Assembly: GCA_964544635.1 (NCBI GenBank)
Contig: CAZJCK010000076.1
Span: 1-13,437, forward strand
DNA: 13,437 nucleotides
Reading direction: 5' to 3'
DNA from: CAZJCK01 sp964544635
GTDB lineage: Bacteria > Zixibacteria > MSB-5A5 > GN15 > FEB-12
Below, one piece after another: positions 8,015-13,437 of this stretch. The position numbers and the translations under genes are program-made. The notes below the pieces were generated by a model that saw only the letters and a program-made list of their open reading frames with translations, had not been told where the DNA came from and made no database searches. Numbering within the stretch: the first letter of the stretch is position 1; each line of letters opens with the position of its first letter.

Positions 8015-8093
8015 TCCCGGCTCGTCGTCCGTCCGCCTTCGGCGGACCGGACTTCGGCCGGGATGACGAACGGGGGCAAAGCCGGACTCCGGC
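8015..8093. repeat. Nested palindromic repeat between DMT and sbtA genes
   Basis: The outer arms TCCCGGC (8015-8021) and GCCGGGA (8057-8063) enclose a perfect hairpin GTCCGCC/GGCGGAC (8031-8037, 8041-8047). A second short palindrome, GCCGG/CCGGC, follows at 8081-8093. Read on the minus strand, the unit begins TCATCCCGGC and ends GCCGGGACCC. This resembles the widespread class of short intergenic repeats also seen at 13137-13163. Confidence 0.65.
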
Positions 8094-8115
8094 CGGGGCA
8101 ACGTGAGGTCTGCCG

Positions 8116-8144
8116 TTGATTGCGGCGACTTGCCGTCGTATATT
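8116..8144 (+). promoter_or_regulatory. Strong sigma70-type promoter for sbtA-sbtB
   Basis: TTGATT (8116-8121), 17 bases, then TATATT (8139-8144). This is the best promoter match in the window. Transcription should begin near 8151, about 41 nt before the sbtA ATG and only a few bases before the ATG of a short leader ORF at 8154. Confidence 0.65.
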
Positions 8145-8153
8145 CGGCGGATT

Positions 8154-8192
8154 ATGCAGTCAGGATTTCGCCTAAGAACCGGGAGCGCGTGA
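8154..8192 (+). CDS. Possible 12-codon leader ORF overlapping the sbtA start
   Basis: ATG at 8154 opens a reading frame encoding MQSGFRLRTGSA and stopping at TGA 8190-8192. The stop shares its last base with the sbtA ATG (TGATG), the classic layout for translational coupling. The predicted transcription start is about 8151, so this ORF would be read from a nearly leaderless mRNA. No homology can be judged from 12 residues, and chance is a real alternative. Confidence 0.3.
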   Translation: MQSGFRLRTGSA

Positions 8193-9130
8193 TGACGTCG
8201 ATCGACCCGATTGTTCTGTTCTTCCTGCTCGGTTTCGTGGCCCGGCTGGTCCGTTCGGACCTGCGTCTGCCCCCCGCCATCTACGACTTCCTCAGCGTGG
8301 TCCTGCTGATCGCGATTGGCCTGAAGGGGGGCGTGGAGCTGGCCAGGCAGTCGCTGGGAGCGTTGCTGCCCGGCATACTGATCGTAGTCATGCTCGGTAT
8401 CATACTGACGCTGCTTGCCTTTCCAATCCTGCGATTTGCCGGCCGGTTGAAACGTGTCGACGCAGCTTCGGTTGCGGCGCACTACGGCTCGGTGTCGGTG
8501 GGAACGTTTGCGGTCGGTATGGCCTACCTGGCAGCGGCCGGGGTATCGTATGAAGCGTATATGACCCTCTACCTCGTGCTGCTGGAGATACCGGCGATTA
8601 TCGTGGGAGTGATGCTGGCGCGGGGAGTATCGAAACGGACGCGCTGGGGCAAACTGGCGCGCGAAGTTCTGTTCGGGAAAAGTATCGTGCTGTTGATCGG
8701 CGGACTCCTGATCGGCTGGGCGGTGGGACCGGCCGGCGTGGAGCCAATCGGCGGATTGTTCTTCGACCTGTTTAAGGGTGTGCTGGCGCTGTTTCTTCTG
8801 GAAATGGGGCTGATTTGCGGAAACCAGGTGGCGACGCTTAAGCGGTACGGCCTCTTCCTCATCTTGTTCGGCGTAATCATGCCGTTGATCGGGGCGTCGC
8901 TGGGAACGGTGATCGGGAGCATGATGAGCCTGTCGGTGGGGGGCACGACGCTCCTGGCGGTGCTTGCGGGCAGCGCGTCGTATATAGCAGTGCCGGCGGC
9001 GATGCGCATTACGGTGCCGGAATCAAACCCGGCGTTGTCGTTGTCGGCGTCGCTCGGGGTGACCTTTCCGTTCAACGTGACGGTCGGCATTCCGTTGTAT
9101 TTGACGATGGCGCGTTGGATCCACAGTTAG
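8192..9130 (+). CDS. sbtA: SbtA-like permease (Na+-dependent bicarbonate transporter superfamily)
   Basis: A 312-residue inner-membrane protein with about ten hydrophobic segments in two inverted halves. Recognisable family stretches are IGLKGGVEL (42-50), the discontinuous-helix regions GSVSVGT (99-105) and AGSASYIAVPAAMR (259-272), VSYEAY (118-123), and SASLGVTFPFNVTVGIPLYL (285-304). Cyanobacterial SbtA imports bicarbonate with sodium. From memory, its second substrate-binding loop reads SSSDISGPP; here the Asp is Tyr264 and the Gly-Pro is changed, so the solute may differ. ATG 8192 has GGGAG 6 nt upstream; GTG 8189 is an alternative. The PII-like sbtB follows 10 nt downstream, which strongly supports the assignment. 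Expression is probably from the promoter at 8116, possibly coupled to the leader ORF. Confidence 0.88.
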   Translation: MTSIDPIVLFFLLGFVARLVRSDLRLPPAIYDFLSVVLLIAIGLKGGVELARQSLGALLPGILIVVMLGIILTLLAFPILRFAGRLKRVDAASVAAHYGSVSVGTFAVGMAYLAAAGVSYEAYMTLYLVLLEIPAIIVGVMLARGVSKRTRWGKLAREVLFGKSIVLLIGGLLIGWAVGPAGVEPIGGLFFDLFKGVLALFLLEMGLICGNQVATLKRYGLFLILFGVIMPLIGASLGTVIGSMMSLSVGGTTLLAVLAGSASYIAVPAAMRITVPESNPALSLSASLGVTFPFNVTVGIPLYLTMARWIHS

Positions 9131-9140
9131 GAGACGAAGT

Positions 9141-9443
9141 ATGCAGCCACACATAAGAACATTGATAACGATCGTGACCGAGGCGGTGATCGAAAGGGAG
9201 CTGGTAGCGGCGCTGGAGGAGCTGGGGGTACGCGGCTATACGATCAGCGATGCGCGAGGCAAGGGGCACCGGGGGGTCCGGACGGCCGGCTGGGAGCATG
9301 GCGCCAACATCCGGATGGAGGTGGTGTGCGAAGAGGCAACCGCTGAACGGGTGGTAACGTATCTTCGCGACAACTACTACGAGAACTACGCGATGATCGT
9401 GTATGTCAGCGAAGTAAAGGTATTGCGCCCGGAAAAGTTTTAG
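9141..9443 (+). CDS. sbtB: SbtB-like PII-family regulator of the adjacent transporter
   Basis: A 100-residue small trimeric-type PII-like protein. It keeps the SbtB pattern: RTLITIVTEAVIERELVAAL opening (6-25), GVRGYTI (29-35), the nucleotide-site segment GKGHRGVR (40-47), ANIRMEVVCEE (55-65) and YYENYAMIVYVSEVKVL (79-95). Cyanobacterial SbtB binds adenine nucleotides, including cAMP, and gates SbtA from the cytoplasmic side. The C-terminus ends at VLRPEKF, so the Cys-bearing R-loop (CGPEGC-type) of cyanobacterial SbtB is absent, and redox control of that kind is not expected. AGGAG (9129-9133), overlapping the sbtA stop codon, lies 7 nt before the ATG, implying coupled translation. Its TAG overlaps the stop of the convergent ZIP gene by 4 nt. 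Confidence 0.88.
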   Translation: MQPHIRTLITIVTEAVIERELVAALEELGVRGYTISDARGKGHRGVRTAGWEHGANIRMEVVCEEATAERVVTYLRDNYYENYAMIVYVSEVKVLRPEKF

Positions 9444-10258
9444 CCGAGGGCGACGTCGAGGATCATCATCACGGTAAAGCCGAAGACCACGCCCATGGTG
9501 GCAGCATCGGAATGACCGCCCTGCTGCGACTCGGGGATCAGTTCTTCCACGACAACAAAGATCATGGCGCCGGCGGCAAAGGCGAGGGCATAGGGCAGCA
9601 GTGGTTCGATAAGTAAGATGAGGGCGGCACCGAGAACGCCGGAGATTGGTTCGACCGCTCCGGAGAGCTGTCCCCAGAAGAACGCCTTTCTTCGCTTCAT
9701 ACCTTCGCGACGCAGCGGCATGGAAACGGCCATACCTTCAGGAAAGTTCTGGATACCAATACCAAGCGCAAGGGCGATTGCTCCGGCAGTGGTGGCGCCG
9801 GGGATGTCGGCGACGGCGACGGCGCCGAAGGCGACACCGATGGCCAACCCCTCGGGAATATTATGCAGCGTAATTGCAAGTACCAGCAGGATGGAACGCT
9901 GCAGGCTGGTCTTGGGGCCTTCGGCCTGGGACATCGGCAGGCCGGGGTGCAGGTGGGGCATGATCATATCGAGCAGGCGAAGGAAGATGCCGCCGAGGAC
10001 GAAGCCGACGGCTGCCGGCACCCAGGTCGGCACCGGGCCGCCGGCCGACATTTCAATGGCAGGCGCAAGCAGCGACCAGAACGAGGCCGCAATCATCACA
10101 CCGGCCGCGAAACCGAGCATGATGTCCATGGTGCGACGGCTCGGTTCTTTCTGCAGAAAGACACCGGCAGCACCCAGGGCGGTGACGCTCCAGGTGAACA
10201 GGGTGGCAAGCAGGGCCTGCCAGACCGGGCTGAGTTCAGTAAACCATGTCGGAATCAT
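9440..10258 (-). CDS. ZIP-family divalent metal transporter (GufA/ZupT-like)
   Basis: A 272-residue inner-membrane protein with about eight helices. The metal-site helices are clear: LHNIPEGLAIGV (131-142) in helix 4, and QNFPEGMAVSMPL (170-182) and GQLSGAVEPISGVLGA (196-211) around helix 5. Likely ligands are His132, Asn133, Glu136, Asn171, Glu174 and Glu203. A short His-containing cytoplasmic loop (PHLHPG, 101-106) is typical. The family imports Zn and sometimes Fe or Mn. The pattern QNFPEG and the length favour the GufA-type branch. The ATG at 10258 has AGGAG only 2 nt upstream, which is unusually tight. TTGACG and TACTCT, 17 apart (10295-10290 and 10272-10267), would instead start transcription almost at the ATG. 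It lies 63 nt after the GNAT gene on the same strand with no terminator between. Confidence 0.92.
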   Translation of the reverse strand: MIPTWFTELSPVWQALLATLFTWSVTALGAAGVFLQKEPSRRTMDIMLGFAAGVMIAASFWSLLAPAIEMSAGGPVPTWVPAAVGFVLGGIFLRLLDMIMPHLHPGLPMSQAEGPKTSLQRSILLVLAITLHNIPEGLAIGVAFGAVAVADIPGATTAGAIALALGIGIQNFPEGMAVSMPLRREGMKRRKAFFWGQLSGAVEPISGVLGAALILLIEPLLPYALAFAAGAMIFVVVEELIPESQQGGHSDAATMGVVFGFTVMMILDVALG

Positions 10259-10321
10259 GACTCCTGAGAGTAATGACCATCGAGCCGGTCGTCAATAAAA
10301 GGATTTGATGTCGAGCCGGGA

Positions 10322-11203
10322 TCAGGTCTGGGCGGTGGCGGGAAATTTGAAGAGGCGGTATCCCGGATCGAAGTTGCCTCGAACGAACAGCGGGGAATCG
10401 TCGGTTTTTTCGGTACGGTCGTATTGATACTCGAAAACGTCGGGGGCGAAACAGTACATGATTGACGATGCCTCGGCCGCGATCGGCAGCGAGGCGGCGA
10501 CGGCTTCAAGATCGAACGGTTCGCGGGCGATGGCATCCCAGACGTAGAGGAAGCCGTTGTCGACCGATGCAACGACAATGGCTTTGAGCGATTCGCACAG
10601 GTAGATGCTCTTTGCGTGCAGATTAATCAGGTGCCACCAGGTGATGAAGGCGTGGTTCTCGGCGCCGAAGCGCCGGGTGACGGGGATGCGGTGCTTGAGC
10701 AGGTAGTCGATGATGCCGCAGTCTTCGGTCGCTGCCAGGTCAAGGTGCCGGATGTCGAGCGATGCCTTTCCGATCGTATCCCGCACGAAGAGATGTTCTT
10801 GCCTGCGGGCGAAGCCGAAGCGGGGATAGAAATCGACGACGGTGTCGTTGGCGAACAGGAATGTCAGATCGGCATCGGCGCAATGGTGCTTGAGGACGTA
10901 GTCCATCAATTCGCGGGACAGACCGCGATGGCGAAACTCCTCGAGCGTGCCGACGGTGGCGATCTGGATGGCCCGCCTGGTCTCCCCTGCCATCAGGATG
11001 TCGAGCCGCGAAAAAGAGACGTTGGCCAGGAGGCGCTGACCGTCGAAGAGTGACACGCACACATACCGGTCGTCCCAGCGCCCCAATTCATACCACTTAC
11101 GAAAGCTCAGATTGAAGATCGTCTCGGTAAAGTCGAAGAAGGCGTCGCGCAGGACAGGATCTTCACGGTAGTTTTCGACCAGTGTGATATGATTGGTGGT
11201 CAT
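10322..11203 (-). CDS. GNAT-family N-acetyltransferase with extra C-terminal domain
   Basis: A 293-residue cytoplasmic protein. The N-terminal part (about 1-140) is a GNAT fold. The beta4-alpha3 acetyl-CoA motif reads IATVGTLEEFRHRGLSRELM (81-100), with the pyrophosphate-binding RHRGLS loop, and the late helix reads VVDFYPRFGF (122-131). The opening ENYREDPVLRDAFFDFTETIFNLSFRKWYE resembles a GNAT subgroup I know from Firmicutes genomes without an assigned substrate. Residues about 150-293 form a second, less conserved domain, perhaps a degenerate GNAT or sterol-carrier-like module. The ATG is 8 nt after the ettA-like stop with no good Shine-Dalgarno, so it is probably translated by coupling in an ettA-GNAT(-ZIP) operon. 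The substrate is unknown. The link to a ribosome factor makes a translation-related target conceivable, but that is only context. Confidence 0.85.
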   Translation of the reverse strand: MTTNHITLVENYREDPVLRDAFFDFTETIFNLSFRKWYELGRWDDRYVCVSLFDGQRLLANVSFSRLDILMAGETRRAIQIATVGTLEEFRHRGLSRELMDYVLKHHCADADLTFLFANDTVVDFYPRFGFARRQEHLFVRDTIGKASLDIRHLDLAATEDCGIIDYLLKHRIPVTRRFGAENHAFITWWHLINLHAKSIYLCESLKAIVVASVDNGFLYVWDAIAREPFDLEAVAASLPIAAEASSIMYCFAPDVFEYQYDRTEKTDDSPLFVRGNFDPGYRLFKFPATAQT

Positions 11204-11211
11204 GGTTGCGT

Positions 11212-12891
11212 TCAGGCGCGCACCAGCGTACGGTAGCGGTTGCGGCGGTTCTCGAACAGGCGATCACCCAGTTCCCTGCTGCGCCATTCCTGGTACGACG
11301 AGAAGTTGCCTTCGTACCAGCGAACCTTCTGATTGCCCTCGAACACCAGCATGTGGGTGCAGACCCGGTCGAGAAAGAAACGATCGTGACTGATCACCAG
11401 CACACAGCCGCTGAAGTTCAGTATCGCTTCTTCGAGCATGCGCAGGGTATTGACATCGAGGTCGTTGGTCGGTTCGTCGAGGAGCAACACGTTGCCGCCC
11501 TCTTTGAGGATTTTGGCGAGATGGCAGCGGTTGCGCTCTCCCCCGGACAGTTCGTTGGCCTTCTTCTGCTGGGCCGGACCCTTGAAGCCGAACTGCGCGA
11601 GATACTGACGGATCGGGACCGTGCGCTTACCAAGCGTTATCTCATCGACACCGCCGCCCACTTCGTCGATGAGCGAGTGATCGCCATCGAGAGATTGACG
11701 TTCCTGGTCGGCGTAGGCGATTTCGACGGTGGAGCCGACGATGACGTTGCCATCGTCCGGCTGCAGATCCTTCGTGATCAGCTTGAGCAGGGTCGTCTTG
11801 CCCGTACCGTTGGGACCGGCAAGGCCGACGACAGCCGAGCGCGGGACGTTGAAGCTGAGGTTCTCAAAGAGATGGTTGCCGTCGTAGCCGGAGGCGACAT
11901 CATGGAACTCGATGACCTGCTGACCGAGGTCGGGACCGGGCGCGATCTGGATGAAGACACCGGGTGACTTGGCGGCGGCGGTTTCGGTCGCAACCAGTTG
12001 TTCATACTCACGGATGCGGGCGCGGGACTGTTCGTTGCGGTCGCCCGACGACATCTTGATCCAGGAAAGTTCGCGTTGAAGTGCTTCGGAACGCGGGTTC
12101 TTCCCTTTATCGGCGGAAGCGAGTTTGGAAAGTTTCTGCTCCAGCCAGGATGTGTAGTTGCCTTCCCACGGCACACCGTGGCCGTTGTCCAGCTCGAGGA
12201 TCCACTTCGTGATGTTGTCCAAAAAGTAGCGATCGTGAGTAACGATGATCACGGTGCCGGGGTACTCGCGGAGCTGTTCTTCCAGCCAGTCGACGGTTTC
12301 GGGATCGAGGTGGTTGGTCGGTTCGTCGAGCAGGAGCAGGTCGGGCTTTTCGAGCAGGATTTTGCAGAGCGCGACACGTCGCCGCTCCCCCCCGGACAGC
12401 GTGCCGACCATGCGATCGTCGGGTGGCAGGCAGAGGGCGTTGGAGGCGACATCGAGCGCCTGGTCGAGATTCCAACCGTCAACTGCGTCGATCCTGTCCT
12501 GCAGTTCGCCCATGCGAGCCATCGCCTTTTCCATCTTGTCGTCGTCGAGGCCGGTGGCGAGCGAGTCGGCCAGGGCATTGTATTCGTCGACGAGGACCTT
12601 GATTTCGCCGAAGGCCGATTCGATGGTCTGGCGGACAGTCAGGTTGGGGGCGAGCTGGGGTTCCTGTTCCACGATGCCGGCGCGGTAGCCGGGGGTGATC
12701 AGGGCGTCGCCCTGAAACTCGGTATCCTTGCCGGCCATGATATTCAGGACGGTGGACTTGCCGGAGCCGTTTTCGCCGACGATACCGATTTTGGCGCCGG
12801 GGAAAAACGAGAGGTTGATATCTTTGAGGACCTGTTTCTGACCGTAGAATTTGTTCACACGGTACATATGGAAGATGAACTTGTCAGCGAT
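11212..12891 (-). CDS. ettA: ABC-F translation factor EttA (energy-dependent translational throttle), apparent ATC start
   Basis: A soluble tandem-ATPase of the ABC-F class that binds the ribosomal E site and gates early elongation according to ATP/ADP. Numbered from the ATG at 12867: Walker A GENGSGKST (31-39), the arm insertion (about 90-140), signature LSGGERRR (157-164), Walker B LLLLDEPTNHLD (177-188), the P-site-tRNA-interaction linker (about 239-310, starting SWLEQKLSKL), second Walker A GPNGTGKTT (351-359), LSGGERNR (440-447) and LLLLDEPTNDLD (460-471). Both catalytic Glu are present. EttA proteins start about eight residues earlier than this ATG. The codons before it read ADKFIFH, preceded by ATC (12891-12889) with GGAG 8 nt upstream, and no ATG, GTG or TTG occurs back to the stop at 12957. 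The likely product is 559 residues; the conservative ATG gives 551. Confidence 0.95.
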   Translation of the reverse strand: MADKFIFHMYRVNKFYGQKQVLKDINLSFFPGAKIGIVGENGSGKSTVLNIMAGKDTEFQGDALITPGYRAGIVEQEPQLAPNLTVRQTIESAFGEIKVLVDEYNALADSLATGLDDDKMEKAMARMGELQDRIDAVDGWNLDQALDVASNALCLPPDDRMVGTLSGGERRRVALCKILLEKPDLLLLDEPTNHLDPETVDWLEEQLREYPGTVIIVTHDRYFLDNITKWILELDNGHGVPWEGNYTSWLEQKLSKLASADKGKNPRSEALQRELSWIKMSSGDRNEQSRARIREYEQLVATETAAAKSPGVFIQIAPGPDLGQQVIEFHDVASGYDGNHLFENLSFNVPRSAVVGLAGPNGTGKTTLLKLITKDLQPDDGNVIVGSTVEIAYADQERQSLDGDHSLIDEVGGGVDEITLGKRTVPIRQYLAQFGFKGPAQQKKANELSGGERNRCHLAKILKEGGNVLLLDEPTNDLDVNTLRMLEEAILNFSGCVLVISHDRFFLDRVCTHMLVFEGNQKVRWYEGNFSSYQEWRSRELGDRLFENRRNRYRTLVRA

Positions 12892-12899
12892 GGCGACGT

Positions 12900-12903
12900 C
12901 TCC
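12900..12903 (-). promoter_or_regulatory. Ribosome-binding site supporting an ATC start for ettA
   Basis: GGAG (minus strand 12903-12900) is 8 nt before ATC 12891-12889 but 32 nt before the first ATG, which has no site of its own. Position and family N-terminus agree on the ATC. Confidence 0.55.
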
Positions 12904-12931
12904 GTGTCGGGGTTTGCTGGTTTCTGGGGGT

Positions 12932-12961
12932 AGTGTAAGGGGTTGGGGGAGGACTTAGCAA
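12932..12961 (-). promoter_or_regulatory. Weak candidate promoter for the ettA operon
   Basis: On the minus strand, TTGCTA (12961-12956) and TACACT (12937-12932) are 18 bases apart, each matching 4 of 6 consensus bases. It would give a leader of about 35 nt to the ATC start. Confidence 0.3.
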
Positions 12962-13007
12962 GGGGGCAATGTGGCTTTTTTGGGGCGAGGCTTCCTGAGT
13001 CTTGCAG

Positions 13008-13047
13008 GTCGAAACCTCAAGGCCTCGCAGGGCCGAAGAGTTTCGAC
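13008..13047. repeat. Long hairpin with 8-bp perfect arms
   Basis: GTCGAAAC (13008-13015) and GTTTCGAC (13040-13047) are perfect inverted arms enclosing a GC-rich interior with self-complementary GGCC blocks. It lies upstream of the ettA promoter region and adjoins the next repeat unit. Confidence 0.5.
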
Positions 13048-13082
13048 ATGTTCTTCCTAAAAAATGTGGCAAGCCCACCTGA

Positions 13083-13163
13083 GTCAATCTGGCGAAGGCC
13101 AGAATCCAGCCGGGCTTGAGATTCGGGGCGACTTTTCTGGATTCCCGCTTTCGCGGGAATGAC
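13083..13163. repeat. Double-hairpin inverted element (SFPRKRESR-type intergenic repeat)
   Basis: The 27-base ends 13083-13109 and 13137-13163 are inverted copies of each other (21 of 27 identical). Each end is itself a hairpin: CTGGC/GCCAG with loop GAAG, and CCCGC/GCGGG with loop GAAA (read on the minus strand for the right end). The stem differences are compensatory. The unit is 81 bp and carries a GGGCTTGAGATTC copy in its centre. This is the classical layout of a paired REP/BIME-like or miniature inverted-repeat element. Confidence 0.65.
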
Positions 13164-13196
13164 AACCATGGCGGCATGGCAGTGGTCTCAATGCCT

Positions 13197-13237
13197 CCGG
13201 AACTCTGCACCCGCCTTCGGCGGGCTTGAGATTCCGG
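13197..13237. repeat. Large palindrome, copy 1
   Basis: CCGGAACTC (from 13197) and GAGATTCCGG (to 13237) are imperfect inverted arms around a perfect core CCCGCC/GGCGGG (13210-13215 and 13219-13224). A second, diverged copy lies at 13358-13396. Confidence 0.6.
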
Positions 13238-13257
13238 GCTACATATCAAACTGTGAA

Positions 13258-13275
13258 GCACGTACGTCCTCGTGC
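13258..13275. repeat. Short hairpin related to the one at 3129-3148
   Basis: GCACG (13258-13262) pairs with CGTGC (13271-13275) across TACGTCCT. The 10-mer ACGTCCTCGT (13264-13273) is shared, inverted, with the hairpin at 3129-3148. Confidence 0.4.
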
Positions 13276-13357
13276 GCGCTGTTATGTTGCGATCTCGATT
13301 GGATGCAGGCCAGAATGTTCCGCATGGACTTCTGGCGCCATTATGATTTGCACTCCC

Positions 13358-13396
13358 CCGGAACTCTGCGCCCGGCAATTGGCGGGCTTGAGATTC
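13358..13396. repeat. Large palindrome, degenerate copy 2
   Basis: This copy shares CCGGAACTCTGC (13358-13369) and GGCGGGCTTGAGATTC (13381-13396) with copy 1. The core stem is weakened to CCCGGC-AATT-GGCGGG with one mismatch. Confidence 0.55.
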
Positions 13397-13437
13397 GCGG
13401 CGACAAGAGTCGGCGGATTGGGGGCGCTGCGGCCAAT

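Larger units (their letters stand above)
12962..13437. other. Gene-free region filled with palindromic repeats
   Basis: I see no gene here. The open frame running through it on the minus strand (about 13378-12884) reads the SFPRKRESR-type peptide, a well-known artefact of translating this repeat class. The region contains a long hairpin (13008-13047), a double-hairpin inverted element (13083-13163), a large palindrome (13197-13237), a short hairpin (13258-13275) and a degenerate copy of the large palindrome (13358-13396). The 13-mer GGGCTTGAGATTC occurs three times, at 13112, 13222 and 13384. Confidence 0.75.

Noticed and set aside
7694..8482. 262-codon minus-strand open frame spanning the DMT and sbtA starts
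   Set aside because: Crosses two real genes and the divergent promoter; low-complexity composition.
12884..13378. 164-codon minus-strand open frame across the right-hand spacer
   Set aside because: It reads through palindromic repeats and encodes the SFPRKRESR-type artefact peptide; no domain, no ribosome-binding site, and it overlaps the ettA start.
13112..13396. Three direct copies of a 13-mer as a possible CRISPR array
   Set aside because: Spacing is irregular (110 and 162 bases), the repeats are too short and they sit inside palindromes of different families; no cas gene is present.

Overview
This window (about 58-60% GC by eye) is a stretch of bacterial chromosome carrying eight complete genes and one partial gene. 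Most are housekeeping or transport genes. I see no phage, integrase, transposase, CRISPR array, tRNA or rRNA. The C-terminus of the large secreted protease (a Cys-flanked duplicated dockerin-like module ending in a Cys-Pro), the patchy use of Shine-Dalgarno sites and the intergenic palindromic repeats suggest an uncultured FCB-type lineage such as Candidatus Zixibacteria. That placement is inference from style, not a search result.

Layout, left to right. (1) Minus-strand pair aspS (2290-458) then phoH (452 to beyond the left edge), 5 nt apart. (2) A divergent intergenic region with a good plus-strand promoter drives a stand-alone PTS EIIA-2 (PtsN-like) gene (2534-3034), closed by an intrinsic terminator. 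(3) Facing it on the minus strand is a 1188-residue secreted M6 (immune inhibitor A-like) metalloprotease (6837-3271) with its own terminator, and upstream of that a DMT/EamA transporter (7962-7057). (4) Divergent from the transporter is a plus-strand sbtA-sbtB-like pair (8192-9443): a permease of the Na+-dependent bicarbonate transporter superfamily and its PII-like regulator. It has a consensus-like promoter and a 12-codon leader ORF that overlaps the sbtA start. (5) The pair runs tail-to-tail, overlapping by 4 nt, into a minus-strand group: ettA-like ABC-F (12891-11212), a GNAT acetyltransferase (11203-10322) and a ZIP metal transporter (10258-9440). (6) The right 480 bases hold no gene. 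They are a dense cluster of palindromic dispersed repeats.

The genes fall into three themes. Translation: aspS, ettA, and phoH, an NTPase linked to RNA/ribosome metabolism. Transport and its control: SbtA/SbtB, EIIA, DMT, ZIP. Secreted proteolysis: M6-dockerin. The observations most worth following are the apparent AUC start codon of ettA, the leader ORF coupled to sbtA, the SbtB without its redox R-loop paired with an SbtA whose substrate-site motif is altered, and a covarying double-hairpin repeat at the right edge. I did not find a convincing new multi-gene system here.
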